The notes below the pieces were generated by a model. That model ran no database searches. It was not told the DNA's origin and saw only the letters and a program-made list of their open reading frames with translations. Positions 41,485 to 48,666 of a DNA stretch of 64,000 bases are shown here, piece by piece (positions within the stretch are counted from its first letter, which is position 1; every line of letters begins with the position of its first letter). Source of the stretch: Pseudomonadota bacterium (GTDB taxonomy: Bacteria > Pseudomonadota > Gammaproteobacteria > Burkholderiales > Gallionellaceae). A program made the translations under genes and the position numbers. The DNA lies in assembly GCA_021783995.1 (NCBI GenBank), contig JAJXTH010000003.1, positions 68,058 to 132,057 of the forward strand. The letters are read 5' to 3'.

Positions 41485-42205
41485 CCCCCTCTCCCCCAAC
41501 CCCTCCCCCGTGCACGGGGGAGGGGAGCGCGCCAGTGCTGGAGAGGGCAATATTCAAGCGGTGCTGTTTGACCTCGACGGCACATTCGCCGACACCGCGC
41601 CCGACCTGGCCGCCGCCCTGAACCATACCCGGAGCATGAATAATCTGCCGCCTCTGCCGCTTTCAGTTCTGCGCCCCCAGGCCTCGCACGGCGCTGCCGG
41701 ACTGCTCAAGGTTGGCATGAACGTTACCTCGGAAATGCCCGAATTCGGTGGTCTGCGCGACATCTTTCTTGACTATTACGAAAACCATATCAGCGTCCAC
41801 ACAGAGCTTTTCGCAGGCATGGCTGAACTGGTGGACACCCTCGAGCAGCGGCAGATCAGATGGGGAATCGTCACCAACAAGCCGCACCGCTTCACGCTCC
41901 CACTGATGCAGGCGCTGGGTTATGCAGAACGCGCAGCCTGTCTCGTGAGCGGCGATACATGCGCTCATGCAAAACCACACCCGGAACCCCTGCTTCACGC
42001 CTGCCGGACTATAGGATCAGAGCCCTCCCAATGCCTGTATCTGGGCGATGACCTTCGCGACATGCAGGCTGCGAACGCGGCTGGCATGTCCGGAATCATC
42101 GCACGCTACGGTTACATCGATGAAAATGCCGATCTCGGTTTCTGGCAAGCGGAGGCGATCATAGACAACCCGGTCGAGATTCTCGACCTGATCGCGCCCG
42201 AATAA
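41477..42205 (+). CDS. gph: Phosphoglycolate phosphatase (HAD family), N-terminus remodelled by a repeat
   Basis: Gph dephosphorylates 2-phosphoglycolate, a by-product of rubisco oxygenation. The core has the HAD motifs [20 protein letters not shown] (nucleophile Asp), a Thr in [11 protein letters not shown], and [18 protein letters not shown]. Before the family-typical [10 protein letters not shown] the frame has about 25 extra residues, [12 protein letters not shown] and so on, encoded by a GC-rich palindromic repeat. The only in-frame ATG is 41477, inside the end of ubiG; GTG 41561 would give a 214-residue protein lacking the residues just before VLFDLDG. The original start codon seems to have been lost when the repeat inserted. 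Confidence 0.88.
   Translation: MINPLSPNPSPVHGGGERASAGEGNIQAVLFDLDGTFADTAPDLAAALNHTRSMNNLPPLPLSVLRPQASHGAAGLLKVGMNVTSEMPEFGGLRDIFLDYYENHISVHTELFAGMAELVDTLEQRQIRWGIVTNKPHRFTLPLMQALGYAERAACLVSGDTCAHAKPHPEPLLHACRTIGSEPSQCLYLGDDLRDMQAANAAGMSGIIARYGYIDENADLGFWQAEAIIDNPVEILDLIAPE
41485..41548. repeat. GC-rich palindromic repeat at the ubiG/gph boundary
   Basis: A perfect 26-base palindrome (13-base arms, CCCCTCCCCCGTG and its complement) occupies 41500-41525. Outer arms CCCTCTCC (41487-41494) and GGAGAGGG (41540-41547) extend the structure. It begins directly at the ubiG stop and supplies the first codons of the gph frame. Its form resembles the dispersed CCCTCTCCCC...GGGGAGAGGG repeats seen in many proteobacterial genomes. 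Confidence 0.8.
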
Positions 42206-42301
42206 CAATATACACCGTTTCCCAATCGAAACTCCCCGGAGTAAATGTCAAGAGAGATGAACCGGCTTTGTCGTGAGTCGCAGATCAAAGCAGCGTTGTG
42301 C

Positions 42302-42388
42302 ATACCGAAATCGAACAGTCAGGCCAAGTATTTAAAACTGCCTGTGGATGGCTTGCGGACTCGGGTTCAATTCCCGCCATCACTATCA
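42302..42388 (+). pseudogene. Degenerate duplicate of the tmRNA 3' end
   Basis: Bases 42311-42380 match 44091-44160 of the intact ssrA at 62 of 70 positions by direct counting. The T-arm segment GGGTTCAATTCCCGCCAT is identical. The acceptor strand has decayed (CACTATCA instead of CTCCACCA), so it cannot be charged. Weaker similarity may extend upstream to about 42270. It is in the same orientation as ssrA but 1.7 kb before its 3' end and lacks the 5' domain and tag frame. Either it is an attachment-site remnant or what is left of a duplicated ssrA. Confidence 0.82.
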
Positions 42389-42470
42389 TTTTGAACTCCT
42401 TGCGAATGAGTTAGCAGGGATCCATGAAGACGCTGTCCGCATGCAAGCCAAGTCTATTTGGAGAATTCAT

Positions 42471-42749
42471 CTACTCTGACCGGCCGTTCAGCTCGTAGCT
42501 GGTACTGCGCCCGCCCGCATCCGATTTTCGCAATACGCCCCGCGCAATCAGGTCATTGATGCCACGCAGCGCCGTGTCCGACGAACACTTGGCGATAGCT
42601 GCCCACTTGCCGCTGGTGAACTTGCCTTCGAAGCCTTCGAGCAGCCGATTGAGCCTTTGCTCATGCACAGAGAGGCCGAAGCTAGGCAGATACTCGCTCC
42701 TCCAATCCCAAACCCCACCCCGCTCAGGCTCATTTACAGTGACAAATGA
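42471..42749 (-). pseudogene. Remnant of a Fic-family protein (C-terminal winged helix)
   Basis: The frame is open for 93 codons from just after an in-frame TAG (42750-42752) to TAG 42471-42473. It encodes SEYLPSFGLSVHEQRL, FEGKFTSGKWAAIAKCS, DTALRGINDLIARGVL and GGRSTSYEL, which I recognise as the end of DUF4172-type Fic proteins. The catalytic Fic domain (HPFxxGNGR) is missing and no start with a ribosome-binding site is present; the first Met is at 42668. It is therefore a truncated leftover of a longer toxin/AMPylase-type gene. Identification is from pattern memory. Confidence 0.65.
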
Positions 42750-42750
42750 C

Positions 42751-42771
42751 TATTGCTTGCAGCAAGCAATA
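42751..42771. repeat. 21-base palindrome in AT-rich DNA
   Basis: TATTGCTTGC and GCAAGCAATA flank a single A, giving ten perfect pairs. It lies at the edge of a markedly AT-rich stretch (about 42770-42860) just upstream of the Fic remnant on its strand, in the position of an operator or a recombinase site. Confidence 0.5.
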
Positions 42772-42984
42772 TTTGGATGTATATTAACATTAATGCATAA
42801 CGTTTAATGTTTATATATACATAGGATATAAATAATTCTGAACTTTCCCCACCCGAGAAGTTCTTATCCCTATGTAATGACATACTGCTTATATTGCAGA
42901 ATTGCCAGATTGGAGCAGCAGCACGAAATTTGCCGAACACCTCTTGCTGCCTCCATTTAATTTTGGAATTGGGAGAAAATCATC

Positions 42985-43167
42985 ATGATGAACATCCTGC
43001 AGACAAAATATGCGACTTATACAATTGCCGCTTCCTTGCTGTTTCTCATGTGCCCAGACGAGCGCAGCAGCGAAGAGATAAGGGGCGATGCGATGGCCGA
43101 GCAAATGTCCTTGCATCCTGAATATGACCCGGACTCCATGCATTACTACTACGATTCGCAGATGTAA
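42985..43167 (+). CDS. Small hypothetical protein with hydrophobic N-terminus
   Basis: Sixty codons start ATG-ATG about nine bases after GGGAG. The product has a hydrophobic segment (TIAASLLFLMC, about 13-24), which could be a signal peptide or membrane anchor, and an acidic, Tyr/His-rich tail (HPEYDPDSMHYYYDSQM). I recognise no family. It lies in the accessory patch between the tmRNA fragment and ssrA, convergent with the YaiI-family gene, 13 bp apart. It may be a real small gene, but size alone does not prove it. Confidence 0.4.
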   Translation: MMNILQTKYATYTIAASLLFLMCPDERSSEEIRGDAMAEQMSLHPEYDPDSMHYYYDSQM

Positions 43168-43180
43168 ATATCCCGGTCGC

Positions 43181-43627
43181 CTAGCGCCGCTTTGCCAATA
43201 GCCTGTCAATCCGGTTTGCGAACGCCTGTCGGTCCGCATTGGAAAAGGCTAACGGACCACCCGTCTCCACCCCGCTGCCGCGAAGGGTATCCATGAAATT
43301 TCTCATGGCGAGACGCTCCGCAATATTGGCTTCAGTCAGCAGTTCGCCTCTCGGATCGATGACGGTCGCTCCCTTGGCGATGACCTGGGCTGCAAGCGGA
43401 ACATCAGCAGTGATGACCAAATCGCCGGCATGCACCTCCTGCGCGATGCGTTGATCTGCTACATCGAAGCCGCCAGGGACTTGCAGTGCTTTGATCCACG
43501 GTGAAGGGGGCACTCGCAGCATTTTGTTGGCAACCAACGTGAGCGAAATCTGGGTACGGGCGGCGACGCGATAGAGGATTTCCTTGATGACTACCGGACA
43601 TGCATCTGCGTCGACCCAAATTCTCAT
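43181..43627 (-). CDS. yaiI: YaiI/YqxD family protein (DUF188)
   Basis: This 148-residue protein begins [18 protein letters not shown] and has [27 protein letters not shown] and a C-terminal [22 protein letters not shown]. These features are diagnostic of the UPF0178/DUF188 family, a PIN-like fold with conserved Asp residues ([14 protein letters not shown]) whose substrate is unknown. ATG 43627 is the family start; 12 further codons upstream are open. It sits just upstream of, and divergent from, ssrA. Confidence 0.9.
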   Translation of the reverse strand: MRIWVDADACPVVIKEILYRVAARTQISLTLVANKMLRVPPSPWIKALQVPGGFDVADQRIAQEVHAGDLVITADVPLAAQVIAKGATVIDPRGELLTEANIAERLAMRNFMDTLRGSGVETGGPLAFSNADRQAFANRIDRLLAKRR

Positions 43628-43773
43628 GACATTTTCTTTTCTGCTGATACCCGACAATAACACCGATCATCAGGTAAAAGCCAGAAACACCGCTTCACAT
43701 TCGACTCCCCCGGAGGAAATATCGGAATCCGGGCGATTTTCGGAACTTCAGATGGCAATCGCCGTCATACGCA

Positions 43774-43782
43774 TGCTACAAT
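43774..43782 (+). promoter_or_regulatory. Extended -10 promoter of ssrA
   Basis: TGCTACAAT is an extended -10 with one mismatch in the hexamer, ending 17 bases before the mature tmRNA 5' end. The -35 region (around GGCAAT, 17 bp upstream) is poor. Confidence 0.5.
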
Positions 43783-43799
43783 TCGCAGACTTTGAAACT

Positions 43800-44167
43800 G
43801 GGGATGACTTGGCTTCGACGTGGGTTGCAAAGCAGAGTAGGGCATACCGAGGACCCGCAACCTCGTAAATCAGCTGGAAACAAATAGTCGCAAACGACGA
43901 AAACTACGCTCTAGCCGCTTAAGGCCAGACCTCACACCCTGCTGTCCGTGGAGGGGCTCGATGGCGCAAGCCTGAGATGAGTTGAGGTCATTTACACGGA
44001 ATCGTGCCGGTCAGGGTCACTTTGACCGGAGCTAAAACCAAGGTGACTCGTTCCGTACAAGCCCGCCGGTTGGCGTGTCCGGAATCAAATCAAACAGCCA
44101 GGCTAAGTATGTAGAACTGCCTGTAGAGGGCTTGCGGACGCGGGTTCAATTCCCGCCATCTCCACCA
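43800..44167 (+). ncRNA. ssrA: Transfer-messenger RNA (tmRNA)
   Basis: The 368-base one-piece tmRNA starts GGGGATG and ends CATCTCC-A-CCA, forming the tRNA-like acceptor stem. The third pair is G-T (G-U in RNA), the alanine identity element. The resume frame starts at GCA 43890 and encodes ANDENYALAA with stop TAA (43920-43922), a degradation tag like that of E. coli, read after the template residue Ala. The T arm GGGTTCAATTCCC is intact, CCA is encoded, and a terminator follows. tmRNA with SmpB rescues stalled ribosomes. A degenerate copy of the last part lies at 42302-42388. Confidence 0.97.
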
Positions 44168-44175
44168 TTGAACTG

Positions 44176-44205
44176 AAAAAGCTCACCCTTGTGGTGGGCT
44201 TTTTT
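44176..44205. terminator. Terminator of ssrA (bidirectional)
   Basis: AGCTCACC pairs with GGTGGGCT (eight pairs, one T-G) around CTTGT, with six T on the plus strand and an A tract on the other side. It also ends the convergent GGDEF-EAL gene on the minus strand. Confidence 0.88.
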
Positions 44206-44229
44206 AGTTTGTGTGCGTGTTAATCCTCG

Positions 44230-47200
44230 TCATGAAAAGGTGAGTGGCATTTCCTGCCTCTCCAGAAGAAGTTCGAAATCCTCCGCAGATACAGGAGGTG
44301 AATAAAGGTAGCCCTGGGCAAAATCGCATCCTATCTGCCGCAGCAGATCCCGCTGGCTCTCGGTTTCCACTCCTTCTGCCACGACCTTCATCCCTAGCTT
44401 GTGCGCCATAACCACGATCGCCTCGCAAAGAGCGAGATCGCTTGCCCCCGGCGCAAGATTTCTGACGAAGGAGCGGTCGATCTTGAGGTAATCGATATCG
44501 AACTCCTTGAGGTAGGACAGCGATGAGTAACCCGTTCCGAAATCATCGATGGACACCTGTATTCCGTCGTCCCGGAATTCCAGGAGCTTCCTGTTGACCT
44601 GTGGCTCGGGGTCCATCAGCAGCCCCTCGGTAATCTCAATGCATACCGCCTGACCGGGAACGCCCGCCATCCTGAGATATTCGTTCCACATCAGGGAGTC
44701 CTTGCTGCGCATCTGCACCGGTGATTTGTTGATACTCATCTGGAATCTCGGGTATTTGCCTCTCCAGAATTTGCATTGCTCTATGGCCTTCTTGAAGACC
44801 CAGTCTCCGATTGGCACGATCAGCCCGGTTTCTTCTGCAAGCGGAATGAATTCCGCCGGACTGATCATCCCGCGCGCCGGATGGAGCCACCTTATCAATG
44901 CCTCCGCCTTGAAGAACTCTCCAGTTTTCATATCCACGATAGGCTGGTAAAAGACACAGAACTGGCTATGGCTCAACGCAAGTCGCATGTCGTTGGCAAG
45001 GCGCAGCCGCCTCTGCGCCACCTCCTGCATTTCCCTCGTGAAATATCGGAAGCGGTTGCGCCCGGCATCCTTCGCCGCATACATGGCTTGGTCCGCACCC
45101 TTGAAGAGGTCGTCCATCACTTCCGAATCATCCGGATAGACCGAGATGCCGATGCTCGCAGAAACAAACGCATCCTCTCCTGTCAAAAGAAAAGGTTCAG
45201 TCAGCCTGTCTATGATATTCTGAGCGATCCGATCGACGCCTGACAAATCCTCAATATCCGGCAGAATCACGACGAACTCATCCCCCCCGAGACGGGCGAC
45301 GGAATCCGACTCGCGCACCGAATCAAGGATGCGTTGGGCAGCCTCCACCAGCAGCATGTCGCCCTTGTCGTGCCCCAGGGTATCGTTGATCTCCTTAAAC
45401 CGGTCAAGATCGATCAGCAAAAGGGCGAGTTTTCTGCCATTGCGATGGATTTTCCTGGTCTCAAGCCCGAACCTGTCATAGAACATCTGGCGGTTTGGCA
45501 AACCGGTCAACTGATCATAATTTGCCTGCCTCCAGATCACCTCGTCAGACTTTTTCTTCTCCGTGATATCGGACATCAGCGCGACATACCGGTATACCTC
45601 ACCAGCATCATTCCTGATGGTATTGATGCTCAGTTGCATGGCGCATTTTTCCCCATCCCGGCGCCTGTCCCAGACGACTCCATGCCAATAGCCGTCAAGG
45701 TTTATGCAATGCCACATGGCCCGATAGAAATCCTTTTCATGAAGGCCGGATGCAAAGATATTGGGATTTTTTCCCTTGACATCTTCCAGCCTATAACCCG
45801 TTATGTCCGTAAAAGCGGGATTGATCGCAATGATGCAGTTCTCGGCATCTGTCACGAGCATCGCTTCGCTCGAGTTCTGGTAGACCAGCGATGCGAGCTG
45901 CATGGCTTCCTCTGCCTCCTTCCGGCCGGTCAAATCCGTGATGAAGGCGAAAAATATCCTTCCCTCTGCCGTACAGGAAACCGACACGCGAACGGGGAAG
46001 ATGCTCCCATCTCTTTTCCTGTGCCTGGTCTCGAAGTTCTCATGCCCCTCATTGCGGATAATGCTTTCGATCTTTGCAGACGCGAGCTCCTTATCGTGGT
46101 TTGCATCAAGATCATAGACATGTTTTTTCAGCAGTTCATCCCTCATGAAGCCGGACATTCGCGCATAACTATCATTGACTTCCAGGAGCTTCCCAAGCTC
46201 ATCGAACATAAAAAAACCATCTGCCGAGGTTTCAATTGCCATGCGATAGTGGTATTCCTTCTCCAATACCGCCGCCTCAGCCAGTTCGCGCTCGCGTATA
46301 TCCTGCTGCAGCAGGCAATTCGCATTCTGCAGTTCCTCGGTCTGTTTCCGAACTTCCGACTCCAGCAGCTCCCTGTTTCCCCTGATGGATTGTGCCATTT
46401 TCGAGAATGAGTCAGACAATTCGGAAATTTCTCCCAGACCTTGACCGGGGAGCGCAATGTCAAAATCGCCCCGGTTGATTTTCTCGACCGAATTCATCAG
46501 CACGGAAATCGGAACCAGCACCCACCGGTGCAGTGCAAATCCCATCAGGAAGAGAGAAGCTAGCAACGACAGAAAGAAATAGACCGGAATTGACCCCATG
46601 TCCCTCGCGAAATTCATCTCGTGCGGATTTATCAGGGTCAAGTCAAACCAGTTTACTTCGGGGAGGTAGGATACGCCCAGCATGTACCTCGCCCCCTGAT
46701 ACCTGACCCAGAGAGTCTTGACGCTCCCCGGAGACTGCTGCGCCTCGCGCAAAGCCTTGCCGATTTTCTCGAGATCATCGCGATCCTTGATCAGCACGTC
46801 CAGATTGACATGATCCTTGGTTTGCTTTGCAACGCTCATGTAGTCAATGAGCCTCGGATCGTTGTGAAGCTGGATGGCCATGTTCCTGTCGACAAAAAAG
46901 TTCTCGATGCCCTTTTGTGGAACGCTTACCGTACGTTTCAGTAAATCAGTCAGGCTGATACCGGTTCCGACGATCCCCAATGTCTCATTCCCGTATCTGA
47001 TAAGCACATTGATCCAGACCTTGGTTATCCCGAGATGAACATCCGGATCCACGTTCAGTTGATAATCTCTGCCATCTTTCAATGTGGCGTAAAACCAGCG
47101 GTCATTGGGATTGCCCTTGCTCAGAACGTAGCGTGGCTCGCCATTACGACTTCCCCCCCTTGAATCCGAAAAATAATAATCCCCGCTCCTTGCAATTGCC

Positions 47201-47520
47201 GCAAAGTAACTATGGTCGCTGAAAAGGGCGCGATATCGTTCCATCGCATCCATTCCCTTTTTCCTTGCGACAGGATTGTCCTCGTCCAAGGCAAATGAAA
47301 CGATGTCAGGGTCGGATGCCATTCTCCTTGCCAGTCCGATCTCATTGATCAGCGGCACCAGCGTGCGATTCTTGTCCGCCTCGACCTGCCTTTCTGCAAA
47401 TTGCCTGCCCCACCCCTGATTCAGGTTGTCCAGCATCTGCCTTGCGAGCACGAACACAGCCAGGATGAATCCGAGGAAAATCAGCAACGTCAGAAGAAGA
47501 AAGCGATTTCTGAGCCTCAT
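44230..47520 (-). CDS. Membrane sensor diguanylate cyclase/phosphodiesterase (dCACHE-HAMP-PAS-PAS-GGDEF-EAL)
   Basis: This 1096-residue c-di-GMP enzyme has a transmembrane helix (about 6-27), a large periplasmic dCACHE-like sensor (about 30-320), a second helix (about 325-345) and HAMP (about 345-400). A short coiled coil, two PAS domains (about 430-545 and 555-670), GGDEF and EAL follow. GGDEF is intact at 742-746 with the I-site RESD. EAL is intact at 873-875 with EITEG, DDFGTGYSS and EGVET. Both activities look possible, so the net direction cannot be predicted. It is convergent with ssrA and separated from sodB by a gap of almost 500 bp. Confidence 0.9.
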   Translation of the reverse strand: MRLRNRFLLLTLLIFLGFILAVFVLARQMLDNLNQGWGRQFAERQVEADKNRTLVPLINEIGLARRMASDPDIVSFALDEDNPVARKKGMDAMERYRALFSDHSYFAAIARSGDYYFSDSRGGSRNGEPRYVLSKGNPNDRWFYATLKDGRDYQLNVDPDVHLGITKVWINVLIRYGNETLGIVGTGISLTDLLKRTVSVPQKGIENFFVDRNMAIQLHNDPRLIDYMSVAKQTKDHVNLDVLIKDRDDLEKIGKALREAQQSPGSVKTLWVRYQGARYMLGVSYLPEVNWFDLTLINPHEMNFARDMGSIPVYFFLSLLASLFLMGFALHRWVLVPISVLMNSVEKINRGDFDIALPGQGLGEISELSDSFSKMAQSIRGNRELLESEVRKQTEELQNANCLLQQDIRERELAEAAVLEKEYHYRMAIETSADGFFMFDELGKLLEVNDSYARMSGFMRDELLKKHVYDLDANHDKELASAKIESIIRNEGHENFETRHRKRDGSIFPVRVSVSCTAEGRIFFAFITDLTGRKEAEEAMQLASLVYQNSSEAMLVTDAENCIIAINPAFTDITGYRLEDVKGKNPNIFASGLHEKDFYRAMWHCINLDGYWHGVVWDRRRDGEKCAMQLSINTIRNDAGEVYRYVALMSDITEKKKSDEVIWRQANYDQLTGLPNRQMFYDRFGLETRKIHRNGRKLALLLIDLDRFKEINDTLGHDKGDMLLVEAAQRILDSVRESDSVARLGGDEFVVILPDIEDLSGVDRIAQNIIDRLTEPFLLTGEDAFVSASIGISVYPDDSEVMDDLFKGADQAMYAAKDAGRNRFRYFTREMQEVAQRRLRLANDMRLALSHSQFCVFYQPIVDMKTGEFFKAEALIRWLHPARGMISPAEFIPLAEETGLIVPIGDWVFKKAIEQCKFWRGKYPRFQMSINKSPVQMRSKDSLMWNEYLRMAGVPGQAVCIEITEGLLMDPEPQVNRKLLEFRDDGIQVSIDDFGTGYSSLSYLKEFDIDYLKIDRSFVRNLAPGASDLALCEAIVVMAHKLGMKVVAEGVETESQRDLLRQIGCDFAQGYLYSPPVSAEDFELLLERQEMPLTFS

Positions 47521-47952
47521 GCCTCAATCGACTCCGGCAGCAATGCCGCTCTGTAGCGTTTCATGAAAAAGTGACCATAGATTGCAAGCGGACTATTGTT
47601 TTCCTGCCCCACTTGCAGAAGGATCTTGGGCAGCATCGGCGAATTTCTTCTTGCAGTACCGACTCCCGAAGCCGATCTTCACCTCATGGCCATAAAAACC
47701 AGGTGAATGATGAATGGACCTTGCACTGTCTGAACGGAATTTTTTCACGGAAAGATGCGTAAAAGAATTTGTGGGGCAGCCATTTAATACATGATGCAGG
47801 CTCTAGCCAATTATTATTAAACCCAACGACAGAAAGGATATCACAATGCCTGCTGTTGTGCGAAATCTCATGCAATGGCAAGGCATACTCAGTGCAAAAA
47901 GAACGCGGGAAAAACACCCAGGAACAAACCCGTTCAACCGTAAATCATCGCG
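47521..47952. other. Intergenic region without a supported gene
   Basis: About 430 bases upstream of the GGDEF-EAL gene hold no frame I would call. A plus-strand ATG at 47846 has AAGGA seven bases upstream, but its frame runs through the sodB terminator and antisense to sodB. The stretch around 47790-47850 is AT-rich. The promoter of the GGDEF-EAL gene should be in here, but no good -35/-10 pair is visible. Confidence 0.5.
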
Positions 47953-47978
47953 AAAAAAAGGGGAACGTATCGTTCCCC
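47953..47978 (-). terminator. Intrinsic terminator after sodB
   Basis: GGGGAACG pairs perfectly with CGTTCCCC around a three-base loop, followed on the minus strand by seven T. It lies 36 bases after the sodB stop. Confidence 0.93.
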
Positions 47979-48013
47979 CATTCCTTCACGGTTTTTGCAC
48001 GAACACAAAAACG

Positions 48014-48598
48014 TTATGCATAGTTTTTCGCGACGAAGTCCCAGTTGACGAGATTGTTCATGAAGGTCTCGACGAACTTGGGACGCAGGTTGCGGTAGTC
48101 GATGTAGTAGGCGTGCTCCCACACGTCGACGCACAGAAGCGCCTTGTCGCCCGTGGTCAGCGGCGTGCCGGCAGCCCCCATGTTGACGATGTCCAAGGAA
48201 CCGTCGGCCTTCTTCACGAGCCATGTCCAACCCGAACCGAAGTTGCCGACAGCCGATGTCTGGAAAGCCTTCTTGAATTCGTCCAGACTTCCCCACTTCT
48301 TGTTGATCGCATCGGCCAGCGCGCCTGTCGGTGCGCCACCGCCAGCAGGCTTCATGCAGTGCCAGAAGAAGGTGTGGTTCCAGACCTGCGCGGAATTGTT
48401 GTAGATGCCGCCGGCAGGGGCCTTCTTGATGATGGACTCGAGGTCCATGGACTCGTATTCCGTGCCCTTGATCAGATTGTTCAGATTGGTCACGTAGGCC
48501 TGATGGTGCTTGGCGTAGTGATACTCGAATGTCTCCTTGGACATGTGGGGTTGCAATGCATCCATCGCATAGGGCAAAGCTGGCAGTGCATGTTCCAT
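48014..48598 (-). CDS. sodB: Superoxide dismutase [Fe]
   Basis: SodB dismutes superoxide in the cytoplasm. The 194-residue protein starts MEHALPALPYAMDALQPHMS and has the metal ligands in FEYHYAKHHQAYV, NHTFFWHCMKP and DVWEHAYYIDYRN. The Gln in SAQVWNHTFFW is typical of the iron type. AAAGGA, six to seven bases before the ATG, is a good ribosome-binding site. The addA-like gene ends 68 bp upstream on the same strand. Confidence 0.96.
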   Translation of the reverse strand: MEHALPALPYAMDALQPHMSKETFEYHYAKHHQAYVTNLNNLIKGTEYESMDLESIIKKAPAGGIYNNSAQVWNHTFFWHCMKPAGGGAPTGALADAINKKWGSLDEFKKAFQTSAVGNFGSGWTWLVKKADGSLDIVNMGAAGTPLTTGDKALLCVDVWEHAYYIDYRNLRPKFVETFMNNLVNWDFVAKNYA

Positions 48599-48666
48599 GA
48601 TTTTTCCTTTATATGAAAGTTGCAGGGATAAAATTGAAGTGGCGAAATAATACCACAGCTCATTTG

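Noticed and set aside
47846..48616. 256-codon plus-strand frame with AAGGA seven bases before the ATG
   Set aside because: It passes through the sodB terminator and lies antisense to all of sodB. Only the first ~40 codons are free of overlap and they show no protein character. The ribosome-binding site is probably chance.
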